Assembly: GCA_037893225.1 (NCBI GenBank)
Contig: JAZGUH010000332.1
Coordinates: 372,001-436,000, forward strand
Direction: 5' to 3'
Length of the DNA stretch: 64,000 bases
Source: Hippasteria phrygiana
Lineage: Eukaryota > Echinodermata > Asteroidea > Valvatida > Goniasteridae
The notes below the pieces were generated by a model. It worked only from the letters and a program-made list of their open reading frames with translations. It was not told the DNA's origin and made no database searches. The position numbers and the translations under genes are program-made. Positions 41,301 through 53,300 of this stretch are shown here, piece after piece (positions within the stretch are counted from its first letter, which is position 1; every line of letters begins with the position of its first letter).

Positions 41301-44300
41301 GAATGAAGCAGTAAATCTTTCACCTCTTGAAAATATTCCTTCCATTGCTCTCAGAAACATCCATTATTTGTATAATAGTCACTTCAGACCATAAGGATGG
41401 GCCTAGCATGATACTTAGACCCCATAGCAAATTAATTCCATAACTAGACCATGCATCCCTATGGAATGCAAAGTGGACATGCTTCACTTTTTTTTGAAGA
41501 CTTGAACGCGAGTCTTTTCCCTACAAATTGTCAGCTGTCATTGAATGAAACCACGAGTCTGTTAAATCTTCTATTATGTCTTTCAGAAGTTTGCAATGTA
41601 AAGTCAAGGATTGTCCTGCAATGTAGTGTATTGCATGTTTACTGAACAATGTACACCTTCATGTACTTAACGTTGAAAGCTCGTAGAATATTTCTTTGGA
41701 GTTGTAAGGACCAGTCTTGGATGAATCGGGAAAAGTGAAAGAAATATGAGAAATTCATGTAAAAAGTCATAAATAGTCATCCGAAAGTCATTTAAAATGT
41801 GCCCAAATGTTGGGGAAAAAGTTAAGGGAAAAAAGCATGAAAATGGCATGAACTAATTGTGGGAATGGCTTGCAAAAAGTTGTGGAAGAGTTTCGGAAAA
41901 GGCATGTAAAATTGTTTGATTTGTTCGGGACGAACTCATTCCTGCTCTCTTGCTGCAGTGCTCAAGCATTCTACAAGGATAAGTGCAATGTGCCTGATTA
42001 TTCCTGCAGGGAATTTCTTCCGTCTTTTAATATTTCAAAGATACATCGGTGTATTCTGTAGCACACCTCTATAACTTTTGAACATGCAGAAATCTCAGAT
42101 GTTATTTTTTTTAAATAAAGTATTGATGCAATTCAAAAATTGTTTTGGGAAACTCACTGTTGATGTAATCACTATTCTGTTGGACTTGTTGAGGACTGTC
42201 TTGGGTTAGTCTTTAGATGTGTGCAAACTTGACGCTGAACTCATAAGCTAGTCTCTGTGCAGTCTGATTTGAAATCAACACAGCTAGGATTTTTGGAAGA
42301 GTTGCGTAAAACCTAACAGGAAAGCCTCACTGTTGATTTGTTGGCTAGCATATGTTAATTTATACATTCAAAATCATCAAACAAACCAACCACAAAGGAA
42401 TATTACTGAGTGGTTTAATTGAAAACTGGCGGGAGAGAGATTTGAACCTGTGACCTCTGGGTTACCAAACCGGTGCTCTACCAACTGAGATATCTTGTCC
42501 TGCGTTTGCAGTCTCCAAGTTTGTCAATATTACTGCTGACCACTTTGGAGACTGGTTAAAAAAAAGGCAAGATAGGTCAGTTGGTAGGTCGCCAGTATGG
42601 TAAACCGTTGGTCATGGGTTCATATCCCGCTGCTGCCAGTTTTCTTTCTTCGCCCTGAAAATGAATGCCGTCAGGGATAGAGAACAGGCTGGTAATGTTT
42701 TTTTGAGGTACTGGTGAAGTGCTGGTTGCAGGTTGGTTACTAGACCTGGTCAACACACTTTCTGGGTCGTGTCATGGTCCGACTGGCTTGGCGGCACACC
42801 ATTGACAGATATGATGTACATCCCAGCAGTGATGTTCTTCTGTGGATGGGTGATGGACTGATTGTGTGGAATTATGTGGAATCGCTCATGCACATCCTGA
42901 ATGTTATCTTTCCGAGTTTTTGACTTTTTGAGTGAAAGTCAGGTTGGGGGTTTGTGTCAAAGATAAAGATGTCACCTCTGCTGTGGTTGCCAGTTGTTGA
43001 GTGAACAAAGCAGGAATCGATGGTGTTGTGTCTGATCACTCATTGGTTGGTTAGCATCATGTGATTTGTAGGGTGCACCCTATTGGTCGATGGTAAGAAT
43101 TTGACATTAGTTTGGTTTCTGAAGTGTGTATATTCTCACACAGTCGTGTTGCAATAACTCATAATTTTGTGGAGCGCAGAAATATCTGGTGTCGGAAGAG
43201 TAGCTCAAACTAAAAGCTGAAATTGATAATCTGAAAGAGACTCCGGACTTAGTCATGTTTTTGAGACAGATACATGTATTCTCGACAAGTTTTTAACTTT
43301 TTTTTGCATTAACTTTTTGCTGTCGAGTATTATCATTTACAATGCAATGCATTGCCACTTGTATTCTCGACAAGTTTGGGCTTCAAAAAGCCATTTTCTT
43401 TCCAGTTTATCTGTGCTGCTTCAACCGCCGCTTTTGATAGTTCCAATTTGCCAGAATTGCTTGTACAATTCTGATTGGTTTTTATTACCATTCAAAATCC
43501 ATTTTATAGCGCTTTCTGTTGCCATTGTCGGCTTGTGTGGAAGTTTTTGAAAGTCAAGTTTGTGTACCTTAATTGTTAACTTGACACCTTTTTTCACCAA
43601 GTGGTCATTGTTTTGTTTTGCTTTCATTTTCAAATGTACATATTCTATTTTTTGTCATCCTTCATTGCATGCTTATGTTCAGTCTAATTCCATTACTTTT
43701 GCACGTATGTCACCCACTTTCATATGAATAAATCTTGCTTTTCTATGTTTCATTTGTAATGATGTTTCTGATTTCGTAAACACTAATCTTGAAATTAAAA
43801 TTGAGTCAATCAGTTCACGTGTTGGCTTTGCAGAAATCAAAATAGGAAAAATGCTATAAATGGTTTTAGAAATAATGATGGATACACTCGGAAAGGCCTG
43901 GAATTTGTTTGACTTTTTTGAAGTTTCTGGTTTAGGTTCTTTTTTTTTGTTTTTTTTGTTTTTTTTTATATAATTTGAAAATATATTTCTAGAAAAATTC
44001 AGGACTTCTGATGCAATTTTCATAACCTTTATGGAAAAGCTCAGGAAATATCATGGGTTGTATTTATGTAGGAAATGTATAGAAGAGTTGAGTGAAAAAA
44101 TGGGAATGAGTTTTCTAACACAAATGCACATATCTGCATTGTAAAATGTAGATTCGAGTGTGCTAAATTGCAATTTGGTCGGACTTATTATAAAGTACTA
44201 AAATATATTAACTATTAAACAGGTGTACTTCTATCAAACAGGTGCTACTCTTTGAGGCAATCAAAATGCGACTTGTAATAAAAGCCTTAGAATTTGTACT

Positions 44301-47300
44301 TTCCAAATTCCATGGGAAAAAAATGTTATGGTTGCCGTGGTGAATGATTACACAGTAGATTCGTACAGTGAAACTTACTGATATTTATGACTTGTGTAAT
44401 TTGTATTCTTTAAGCAAGAAGATGCAACAACAAGAGATTTGCAACTGACTAGTATCTTTTTAAATTCTATATATAGCTCTCATTTTAAAGCTTGTTTACT
44501 TCTTAGTGTTGAATGTTTACAGTGTCTAGGATGTCGTTATTTGAATAATATACATTCTTTAACTCTTTTTTTTTTTTATTATGGAGAATGCAGAATTTGC
44601 AAGCAAATGCAAAATGAAAATATTTGCACCATTTAACCCTAACCCTCCAGGGTATTTTTGGCTAGAAACACTGCCAGACGCATCAGATTGCATACTTTGT
44701 CACATTGACTTGTGTGCAGAGTGCAGCAAGGTCAAGCTGTCACCACAGATGCACTGTGCTGCGTCTGGCAGGGTTAGGGTTAATACTTTAGATGTTCCAG
44801 AACATTGATTTGTGTATCAACCAGCCATGGACAACAATTCTCGCAAGTTGAAGTCATCCAGCCATATCGTTCATTTTTTCCCTACATAGCCCATTGTAAT
44901 CATCGTGGTTTTACATATCTCATGCGTTTTTCATGAATACATGAATTATCATATCCCAAATTATTCACCAACTACCGTTTGTGAGGTGTGAATTTTATTA
45001 GCATTTTTGGCTGGAAAATGTTGTGTGCAATCAATTTACTGGAAAATACTGAAATTCTATGTCGTTTAAATTGTGCATATTATTTTCTGTGTGTAGACTG
45101 TGTACCAGTGTTTCTCCAGTGGCGGCCATTTTGTTTGTTCAACACACAAGTCTGTGGAGATTGCTTTTACTTACGCGAAACCATAATTTGTGTCCACTGG
45201 TGTTTTACAAATTATGAGAGGTCAATACCAAAAATAAAAATTGAGGTTTTAAAAATACCAATTAAAAAAAAATAAACTGATGACTCAATAGACACTGCAA
45301 AGAACATGAAGTTACCTACTTCTTTGGGGTAACAATTTATCATTTTGGCAATATTATTTTGCTGCCGGACAGCGTTGAAAGTTATGCAAATTGATGGCCA
45401 CTCATTGTTTGTGGAAGCTAAAAAGTAAAGCTAAAATGGGGCCCAAAACCCAGTCTGGTACCCAAGATGTACCCACTTTGAATGGGTTCTAATATGCCAG
45501 TGTAGGGAACAAGACCAAGATGGCTGCTGTGTGAGGATATAATGCTCCATGAGCACTACATGAATCGCCAAACTATTTTGTTGCCGTTTTCTATTTGTAA
45601 ATACTGCATGCAAATTGTAAGTTAATGTTTAGGTAATGTCAAACTATCAAACACCCTGTTTTTGTTATACTTTAATTTCCTTCAAATGTTAAGAAGTTTT
45701 GCCACTTTGAAAATGAAACCAACTGTTTAAGATGTGCAAAGAGAATGCAAAGATAATGGTGAAGTGCTCTTAGTATTTTTATTTTTTTTAGTGGTTTTAA
45801 ACTGAAATTGAAGGACAACTCAAAAATAAACTTGCACATTTTAAAAATCAAAAAGCACGCATTTCCTTTTGCATTTTGTTGCGTTTTTGTTGTTTTGAGT
45901 TGCTTTTTTGTTCTCTACCTAAAGCCATGCATACCATTTGATTTCTTGGGGGAAACTGCGAAAGGAATTTGTCTTTCTTCAAAACATCAGAATTCTTTGC
46001 AAGCTACACTTGATGTTTTAGGGTTTATCTCATGTTCACAGAAAATCGCCAGATCACTCATCTTCTACCGTATACAATGTCATTTTCAAATTTTGCTTAA
46101 AACTTAATCACCTGAGACAAATTCAGAATTCTTTTTGAGATGATCATGAAGTTTAAGTTAATTGTTTGCAGTTGGAGAAATCAGATAAAACTGTTTTGAT
46201 GGGATGTCAGTCTTTGTGTTCAGACCTGGCGGCCATTTTGAATTTGGTCTCTTTTTAGATTTATGACCAAATATTCAAGACTGACGTTTTTCTTGTACTG
46301 TTCAAATTAAGCACAAATGATGGCCAGCGTTAATCCTGGTTCATGTCTAATGCGATAGTGTGAATGCCAAATATTTAAGCTGCAAATTTACAAAAGTTGA
46401 AGGTATTTTGACTCGTGCAAATCTTTGCCCTATATGTTTCACGATGTCAAATTTCATTCATCCATTCCTTCATTCATTCATATTTATTTCCACTTAATCA
46501 ATGTGAACATAAAATGTTATGTAGAAAAAATGAAATTACATTCGTGTGAAGTATGAACCTGCCTTTACAGATTTTCAAATTGCCGGCATCAGGGAAATCT
46601 TGAAAAGTAACTGCTTATAACGCCAAGATACTAAACCCACTCAATAACTAGAAATACTTGATTGGGGCTTATCTTCTCAGCTGTTTGTTTGTCTCTAATT
46701 TTGTGGTCTTTCTTGTTGTTTGTTCAGTCTCCGTTCCTGGGTGAAGGAAATCTAGGTTGGGATGTTGTCTGGATTTTAGTGAGCTCTGCCTTAATATGAA
46801 AGCTTCCTGTGTTTGGCGTCCTGCCAAGCTGTATTAAATGTTCACGTTTTCTGCTCTTCGTTTGTCACTGACGTGTTGTGTGTTTGGGTCGTACTTCGAG
46901 ATTTCACCAACTTTAAGATGGTGACCCTTGCGAAGAGTTTGGTTTGTGTGGTAACATTTGGTGAGGGATGCTGGTTAGGGGTGTGCATCGGAACCGGGTA
47001 CCCGAGTACCCGACTGTTCATGTCAGGAACCGGTTCCACATTATCGCATAGTAACTGGTTGTGGGCAATTAAATTAACAGGATGTTATGTTGGATGCAGT
47101 CTAAAAAAATATTACTTTGTTGGTGTGACTTGTTCTTAACAAGAATTTTTTGTTTTTGGTGACACAATGGTTGTGGTAAACTCAGAAATTGTGGTGGAGT
47201 GTTTCGTTTGACATATATTTGGCTGATTTTCAAATTATGTCGCAATGACGATCATTTTCCTTACCCTTGAGAAATTAATGATTTGATGGATTCAGCTTTG

Positions 47301-50300
47301 CTTCATCTGTCACATCTGTGGATGTAATTACAACTAATTAACTATTTCATGCAGCATTAATCTGCACCAAGGTACCTCGAAACCAGTGCACTACTTTCAA
47401 ATCACGCGACAGCTGTTTAATGTATCATTGGCATCCTACTACTGTTTCATGTATCAACATTTTCCATTTTATTTGTAGGCCATGACAACATTCGCTTAGT
47501 GGAGAGCTTAGGACAGGGAGGGATGCAACCACAGCAGAACCCACAATACATTCCAGGTAAGACCCCTTGACGGACCCAGTGACAGACCCAGTGACAGACC
47601 CAGTGACAGACCTAGTGACAGACCCAGTGACAGACCCAGTGACAGACCTAGTAACAGACCCAGTGACAGAACAAGCGAAGGAAATAGTGAAAAGCCCCAG
47701 GTAGACCAATGGCAGACATAGTAAATGACCTTCAGTGACTACCAGTGACGAACCAATAATGGACAATGACAGTCCTATGACGGGTCTGTTGAGGAACCCA
47801 GGGGCGGATCCAGGACTTTTTTGTGGGCGGATGGTTCAGGCCCCACAGATTTCAATGTTTTACCATAAAAGCCCAAACAAATTAAGGTCCCGGGGAGGCG
47901 AGCGGGCCTGACAGATTTTGAATCTGACCCCCCCGCCCCTCCCATTCCCTCCTGCAGTGACAAGCCCAGTGATACAAGAATAAACTAAAACTCCTGCAGG
48001 AAATAACTATTTGAATAATTGATTGATTGATTTCCAATTTTCCAGATGATGTGATCAATGGGTACGATGGCTACAATAACCTCGGCCGTCCCATGGCACC
48101 CCCGCCGGCCTACCACCCCGGTGAGCCTCTTAATATCCCACCTCATGATTACTACTTCTAGCACCCTGTCATTCCTGAAATGTCGCCATCTTCATCCGAG
48201 TCTACTTTTTACCTTTCGCACCACCTCAAACAAACCATCTTCATTGACCATTGCAAGATTGAAAATCAAAGTGTTGGTTAACCCTTTCAGTACCATACCT
48301 GAGATATAGTGGGTTGGGTCACACAGCGTCAGATCCCACACCCAGGATATCCCGGGCTACATGGATGTGTACCAGAGTTGGAGTCGAGTCCCTGCAAGTC
48401 CTTTCACAAGTCCTTTCGCAAGCCCAGTCAGAAGTCCTTTCATAAAGCCGGTCACAAGTAACTGGATGAACAAGGACAAAGGAATGCCTTTGTCAAAGCT
48501 CATTTGAATAGCTTGTGATTGGGATTAGGACTGGAGGGCTTGTGAGGGACTTGCAGGGACTTGTGATGGACTCGACTACATTTCTGATGTGTACTCAATG
48601 TATGTGGGATCTGAAGGTCAACTGTTTAAAAAGTATGTTGTACCACCGTACTGAGGGGTTAATATTTCATATTCATTCTCATAGTTGTTGTCATTCAGTC
48701 TTGACTACACATTGGAGTATTTCACTCCAAACGTCTGTAGGTCACCACTCTTCGTGTTTGCTCGCATTCACATCCGAGGTTTTTGCGTTTGCAGCTTTTA
48801 ACTCCAAGCTAGACTGGCACCTGATGATGTGGTGACATATTCCATTAGGATATTGCATTGCATTCAGGGAACATGTCCAGCCATAGTGTAATGTTGGAAG
48901 CTGTTTTGGTTTTGAAATTACCAGACGCCAAAAATCAGAGGAGGTTTTAGGTGTGTGCTATAATTTACATTAAGAAACAAATGTAACTGAACTGTATTTT
49001 TTTTTTTTAGGATGACCAAAAGCTATGAACTTTATTTGAGACACTGAACACAAATATATCCATTCCTATTTATGAACAAGCAGTTAGTAAGAATATAACA
49101 CTTTTTGGTGGGCAAAAAAGTCAAATTGCAATTTATTTTCTTTTCTCAATCGTGGTTTATAATTCAACTGGCAATTACATTGCAATGTAGTTTGGGTCCC
49201 ATTACTCGTTGTGCTATTGTAATTGTTCTTTTCATATCTGTGTCCAATTTCTCAAGGCCAAGATCAAATTTTTAGTTCTTGATTGTGAGCTTAATGTGAA
49301 TTTCATTCATACAAGTATTTTGTGGTCGCGAGAGGTGGCAAAAAATGCGAGAGAATGCGAACGATGTTGAACAACTCTGCAGTACTAGCTGTAAAATAAA
49401 CGGTGTAAATAAATGTGTAATAGTTTTGTATTTAATTGTTTTTTGTATCTCGAGGACAAGAATTACTGTTGCACAGTGGAAGGTGTGTGGAATTTCAAAT
49501 TTTTTTCTGAAGGTTGTTGAAATATCTTTGCAGTTTTTACAACTCTGATGTTGTTTTATTTACCTAGAGAATCCAAATGAGAGTGCAGTTTAGAAAATGG
49601 TGAGGAATTTTTTCAAATTATACGTAAAAAGTGCAAATCTGCATCATTACAACCCTAATTTAATCATTTTTACTTACTTTTCATCAAATAGATCACAAGG
49701 GAAAATGGCTTGGTAGTTTTTACACGGAACAAATAAAATTATAAGAAAATTGTATTAAAGAAAATTGATTTGGACCTGTGACCTGTGGTCTGATACATGG
49801 ACGGTGTACCCGAGGTCGCAGGTCTGAATCCTGTTCGGGTCAGTTTTCTTTCTTTGCTCATTTGTTTTGTATCCTAATCCAAAAAGATTTAGTGTGCTCA
49901 TTGTGCTGATTTTAAACCCTTTAAAAACTCCAAAATGTGCTGCAAGGATATATTGTCTAAGGCTAATGCAGAATAATTCATCAGCTGATGCACCCTCCAA
50001 CTCACTCCAGTGTGTAAACACCTTCAATTAGGGACCTCCTATTGTCCTCCTATTGTTCATACTTTTTGGCAAGGACCCTCGTTGATTTTGTACACAGTTT
50101 AAAAACGGGGACCTTTCTCAATTGGGGACCCTATTGTCCTCTATTGCTAAAGGTCCCCCATTGAATACCTTGTGTGGACATTCCTTTGTTTTCACAAAGT
50201 TAAGAAAAAATAGAGAAAAAACTAAATTTTACTCGCACTGTGAATGCTCTTTCAACCCCAATTTTTGATCGTGTTAAGTGTTCCCTTTATTTTGCGACAG

Positions 50301-53300
50301 ATAACCCTAACCCCAAAATGCCTCTAAAGCTGTTTTTCAGAGAGGGGGAAACGTTCTGTGGACGTAGGCAAGTCCGCAAACCCTTCACTCTTCCTGCATC
50401 GTTCACAGGCCCACAAAGAGTATGCAAGGTTTAGAGCGCTCCATTTGAAACCTTGACTGGTTTAATAACCTACTGCATCCTGCAGTTTGTAGTTGGAGTA
50501 TTTTGGCACGTGAAACAGCCAGGCAGTAAACTTCACTATGAGTTGGAGGGTTTAGGAAAACAATCCGATTAAACTTTGCCTGTGCGAAGTCAACCATCAT
50601 TGATTAGAGCTTACAAGTGTGCTTTAATTTGAATTGTTGTCATAAATGAAAAAGAAAGTCATTTTACACAGTTTTATACTTTCAAGGTTACAATCATGAA
50701 AAAGTGCTTATTTTTGTCCCTGACAATTCAGTGTTGGTAACTTCTACATTATGCAATACAGAATGCTACATCTAGGCTAAAATTTGAATGCAGAAAGAAA
50801 TTCTAGACCATTGATTTGTTTATTTATATTTGATAATTAGCAAAGTCCATTGTGTGCTATAGCATTTTATTTCCGTTTCTTCTTCTTGCCAAACTCATAT
50901 TACAAAGTGCAGCTTACATTTAGAGTAAGGTAGAATATGCATTTGTTTCTTACATTTCTTCTCTTTTTTCCTGATATCCATTATTTTCTTGCCATTTTGA
51001 AACAAAAAAATCCAAAGAAAAGGTTAAATGAACAAACATTAATTCAAAAAATACAATGCAACAAGAAGCATGTTTTGTTTTCCTTATTAAGTAGACTGGT
51101 AGATGAATTTGTGCATATTTTTTTGTAGTTAAACAGACTACCATTTTATATGTATATGTATACATATGCAAAAAATACCTTTTTTTGGTTTTTAAAGTAG
51201 AGTGGTAGATTTATTAGAAATATTCTTACATTAAATAGATTGATAGATTTCAAGTTTTTTTGATGGGAGGAATCAACCTTTCCAATAAAAATTCCTGTAA
51301 AAAAGTTTCTTTCTCATTGCATAAAAAAAAAATCCCTCTTTACCATATACAAATGCTGAAATGCCATGCTTCAAGTTTAATATATTATCACATAGTTATA
51401 TACGAAACTAGTTTTTAGTTGGTTTTACCCCTTGCGTACGGGTATTATATGGGGGGGGCGACTTGTGCAGCCAAGCATAACATACAGAATACCCCAATAA
51501 TGGATTGAAAATGCAGAGATTGGCATGTATACACGTCAACCGGCCAGGTGGCAATTTTCAATCTGCACATGTACGGATCCATACGCAAGGAGTTAATAGG
51601 GTTTTAGTTTTTCATTATCAGTTCAACATTATTTTCTAGGTATTTATTTATTATCCATTTACATGTAGAGGCTCAGTATTCAGTATTTAACAAATTTCCA
51701 GAATGGCCGAAATCTGTAATCTTAATTTGTTCACACCAAATCTTTAATGAATTAAAAATGTCTTTTTCAGGTGGAACGTCTTGTAAGAATTAGATATTCT
51801 CTTGAATTCTCCATACATTTAGTTTTCCAACGTTACTTTCTTTCCTTCTTTGGGGAAAGTCTTGTGCAACTCATAATAAGAAACGTTCATTGTTTACCAA
51901 CTTGTTGAAAGTTTGTATGTTTGCAGAGTTGAGCCCTTATATGAGTATTCATCATTTGATATGATGAGGAGTGTTTATTCCTAATTCCGTCCTTGTACCT
52001 GAGTCGACTTTTTCTTTTGGGTTTTTTTTTTGTGGTATTTTTTTTTGCGTGAAACAGAAATGCTAGACAGTCTTACAGTTCCAAGAAACCTGTTATTTTC
52101 CTAGTTACGTGAAGTCAAATCAAATATGGGATGGATTGTTTTTGTGTGCTTGTTGATGTTCAATGTTGGCAAAATACAAAATGTCATAATTAGTTGGGAC
52201 TTCTGTTTTGAGTAAAATCTGTTCTACGGTGAAAAAAATAAATAATAATAGCGGTTAATGCATTATGCATAAAAATGTTACAGATTTTAGGCAAAGCAAA
52301 AAATCAAACATGTTTAGCATTCCCGTCAGCTTCGTTTTAGTGGCTGCCTCTTGTTGCTGCTGCTGCTTCTGCTGTTGTTGAAAGTTTTTGTTGAAAGTTT
52401 TTATTGTAATGTAAAATCTGGTTCAACATTTATTCACTTTGAACATGCCAATTGTGGTGCTGAGAGAACTGGAATATTATTTTAAAAAAACACTCATCAG
52501 ATTCAAAATATTTGACCTCTTCTGACATGTTTTGATGCTGAATAGACGGTGTTGGTTCCAAAGTAATGGTTACTAATTGTGAACCCTTCGCTGAGGGCAG
52601 GTGCTGGTCAGGGTCAACGTCTGTTATAGAGGCAAATAATATCGCCTATCTATCTGGAAGAACCAAGGTTGCATTTGTTGGAGTTAACCTGCAACATATT
52701 CAGAATTTGTTAAAGATGCTGGGCTGTTAACCTTGCCCTTCTCAGTTTTTGATGGATTTTGTTGGGTTAAGGACAGAGTTGCCTAGCCGCTCTTACATTA
52801 AGTGGGCTTGATGTTTTCTTCAATTCGAGATTTGTCTATAGCATAGTGTGTTCAGTACATAACCTTGCCCTCATCAGGGCTGATCAACGTGTACATAGAT
52901 ACACTCTGGTATGGTATCCAGGTTAGATTGGAGCAGCATGTATATGCAAATGTGCATAGAATCCCCCGATACCCTGGATCCTATATATTTCGGAATGTGC
53001 TGAAAGAGAATGGACCTCCGAGCGTGAACTGTTTTTGTACTTGAGTCCGAATTTCAAACTAAACTCTGTATCATAGGACATAGCTCATTTTTGTAATAAA
53101 ATCAAAGTTCTGAAGAAGCCTATTAAATGTCAAATCCTTTCTTTCCCTTGTGCAGTACCATTAACTTTTACACCCATGCCTTATTCCCAAAAGGCTTCTG
53201 GGGGAAATGTAGTTGTTCGGCATAGGTAATTAGAGTGTGTATTTAATACAACTGATTGGAAGTCAAAAAGGATGTTTGTTATTGCAGAATGCACGTGCAG

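Larger units (their letters stand above)
40624..47478 (+). other. 6.9-kb prominin intron
   Basis: It starts with a 54-bp minisatellite (40689-41258), followed by a pair of inverted SINEs (42424-42661), a TTAA-flanked CCCTAACCCT element (44637-44779) and otherwise AT-rich sequence. A canonical AATAAA at 42114-42119 could end a short-tail transcript, but that is speculative. I see no conserved coding sequence. Confidence 0.7.

Noticed and set aside
47566..47690. CRISPR-like array
   Set aside because: Short 12-bp tandem units without spacers in an animal intron.
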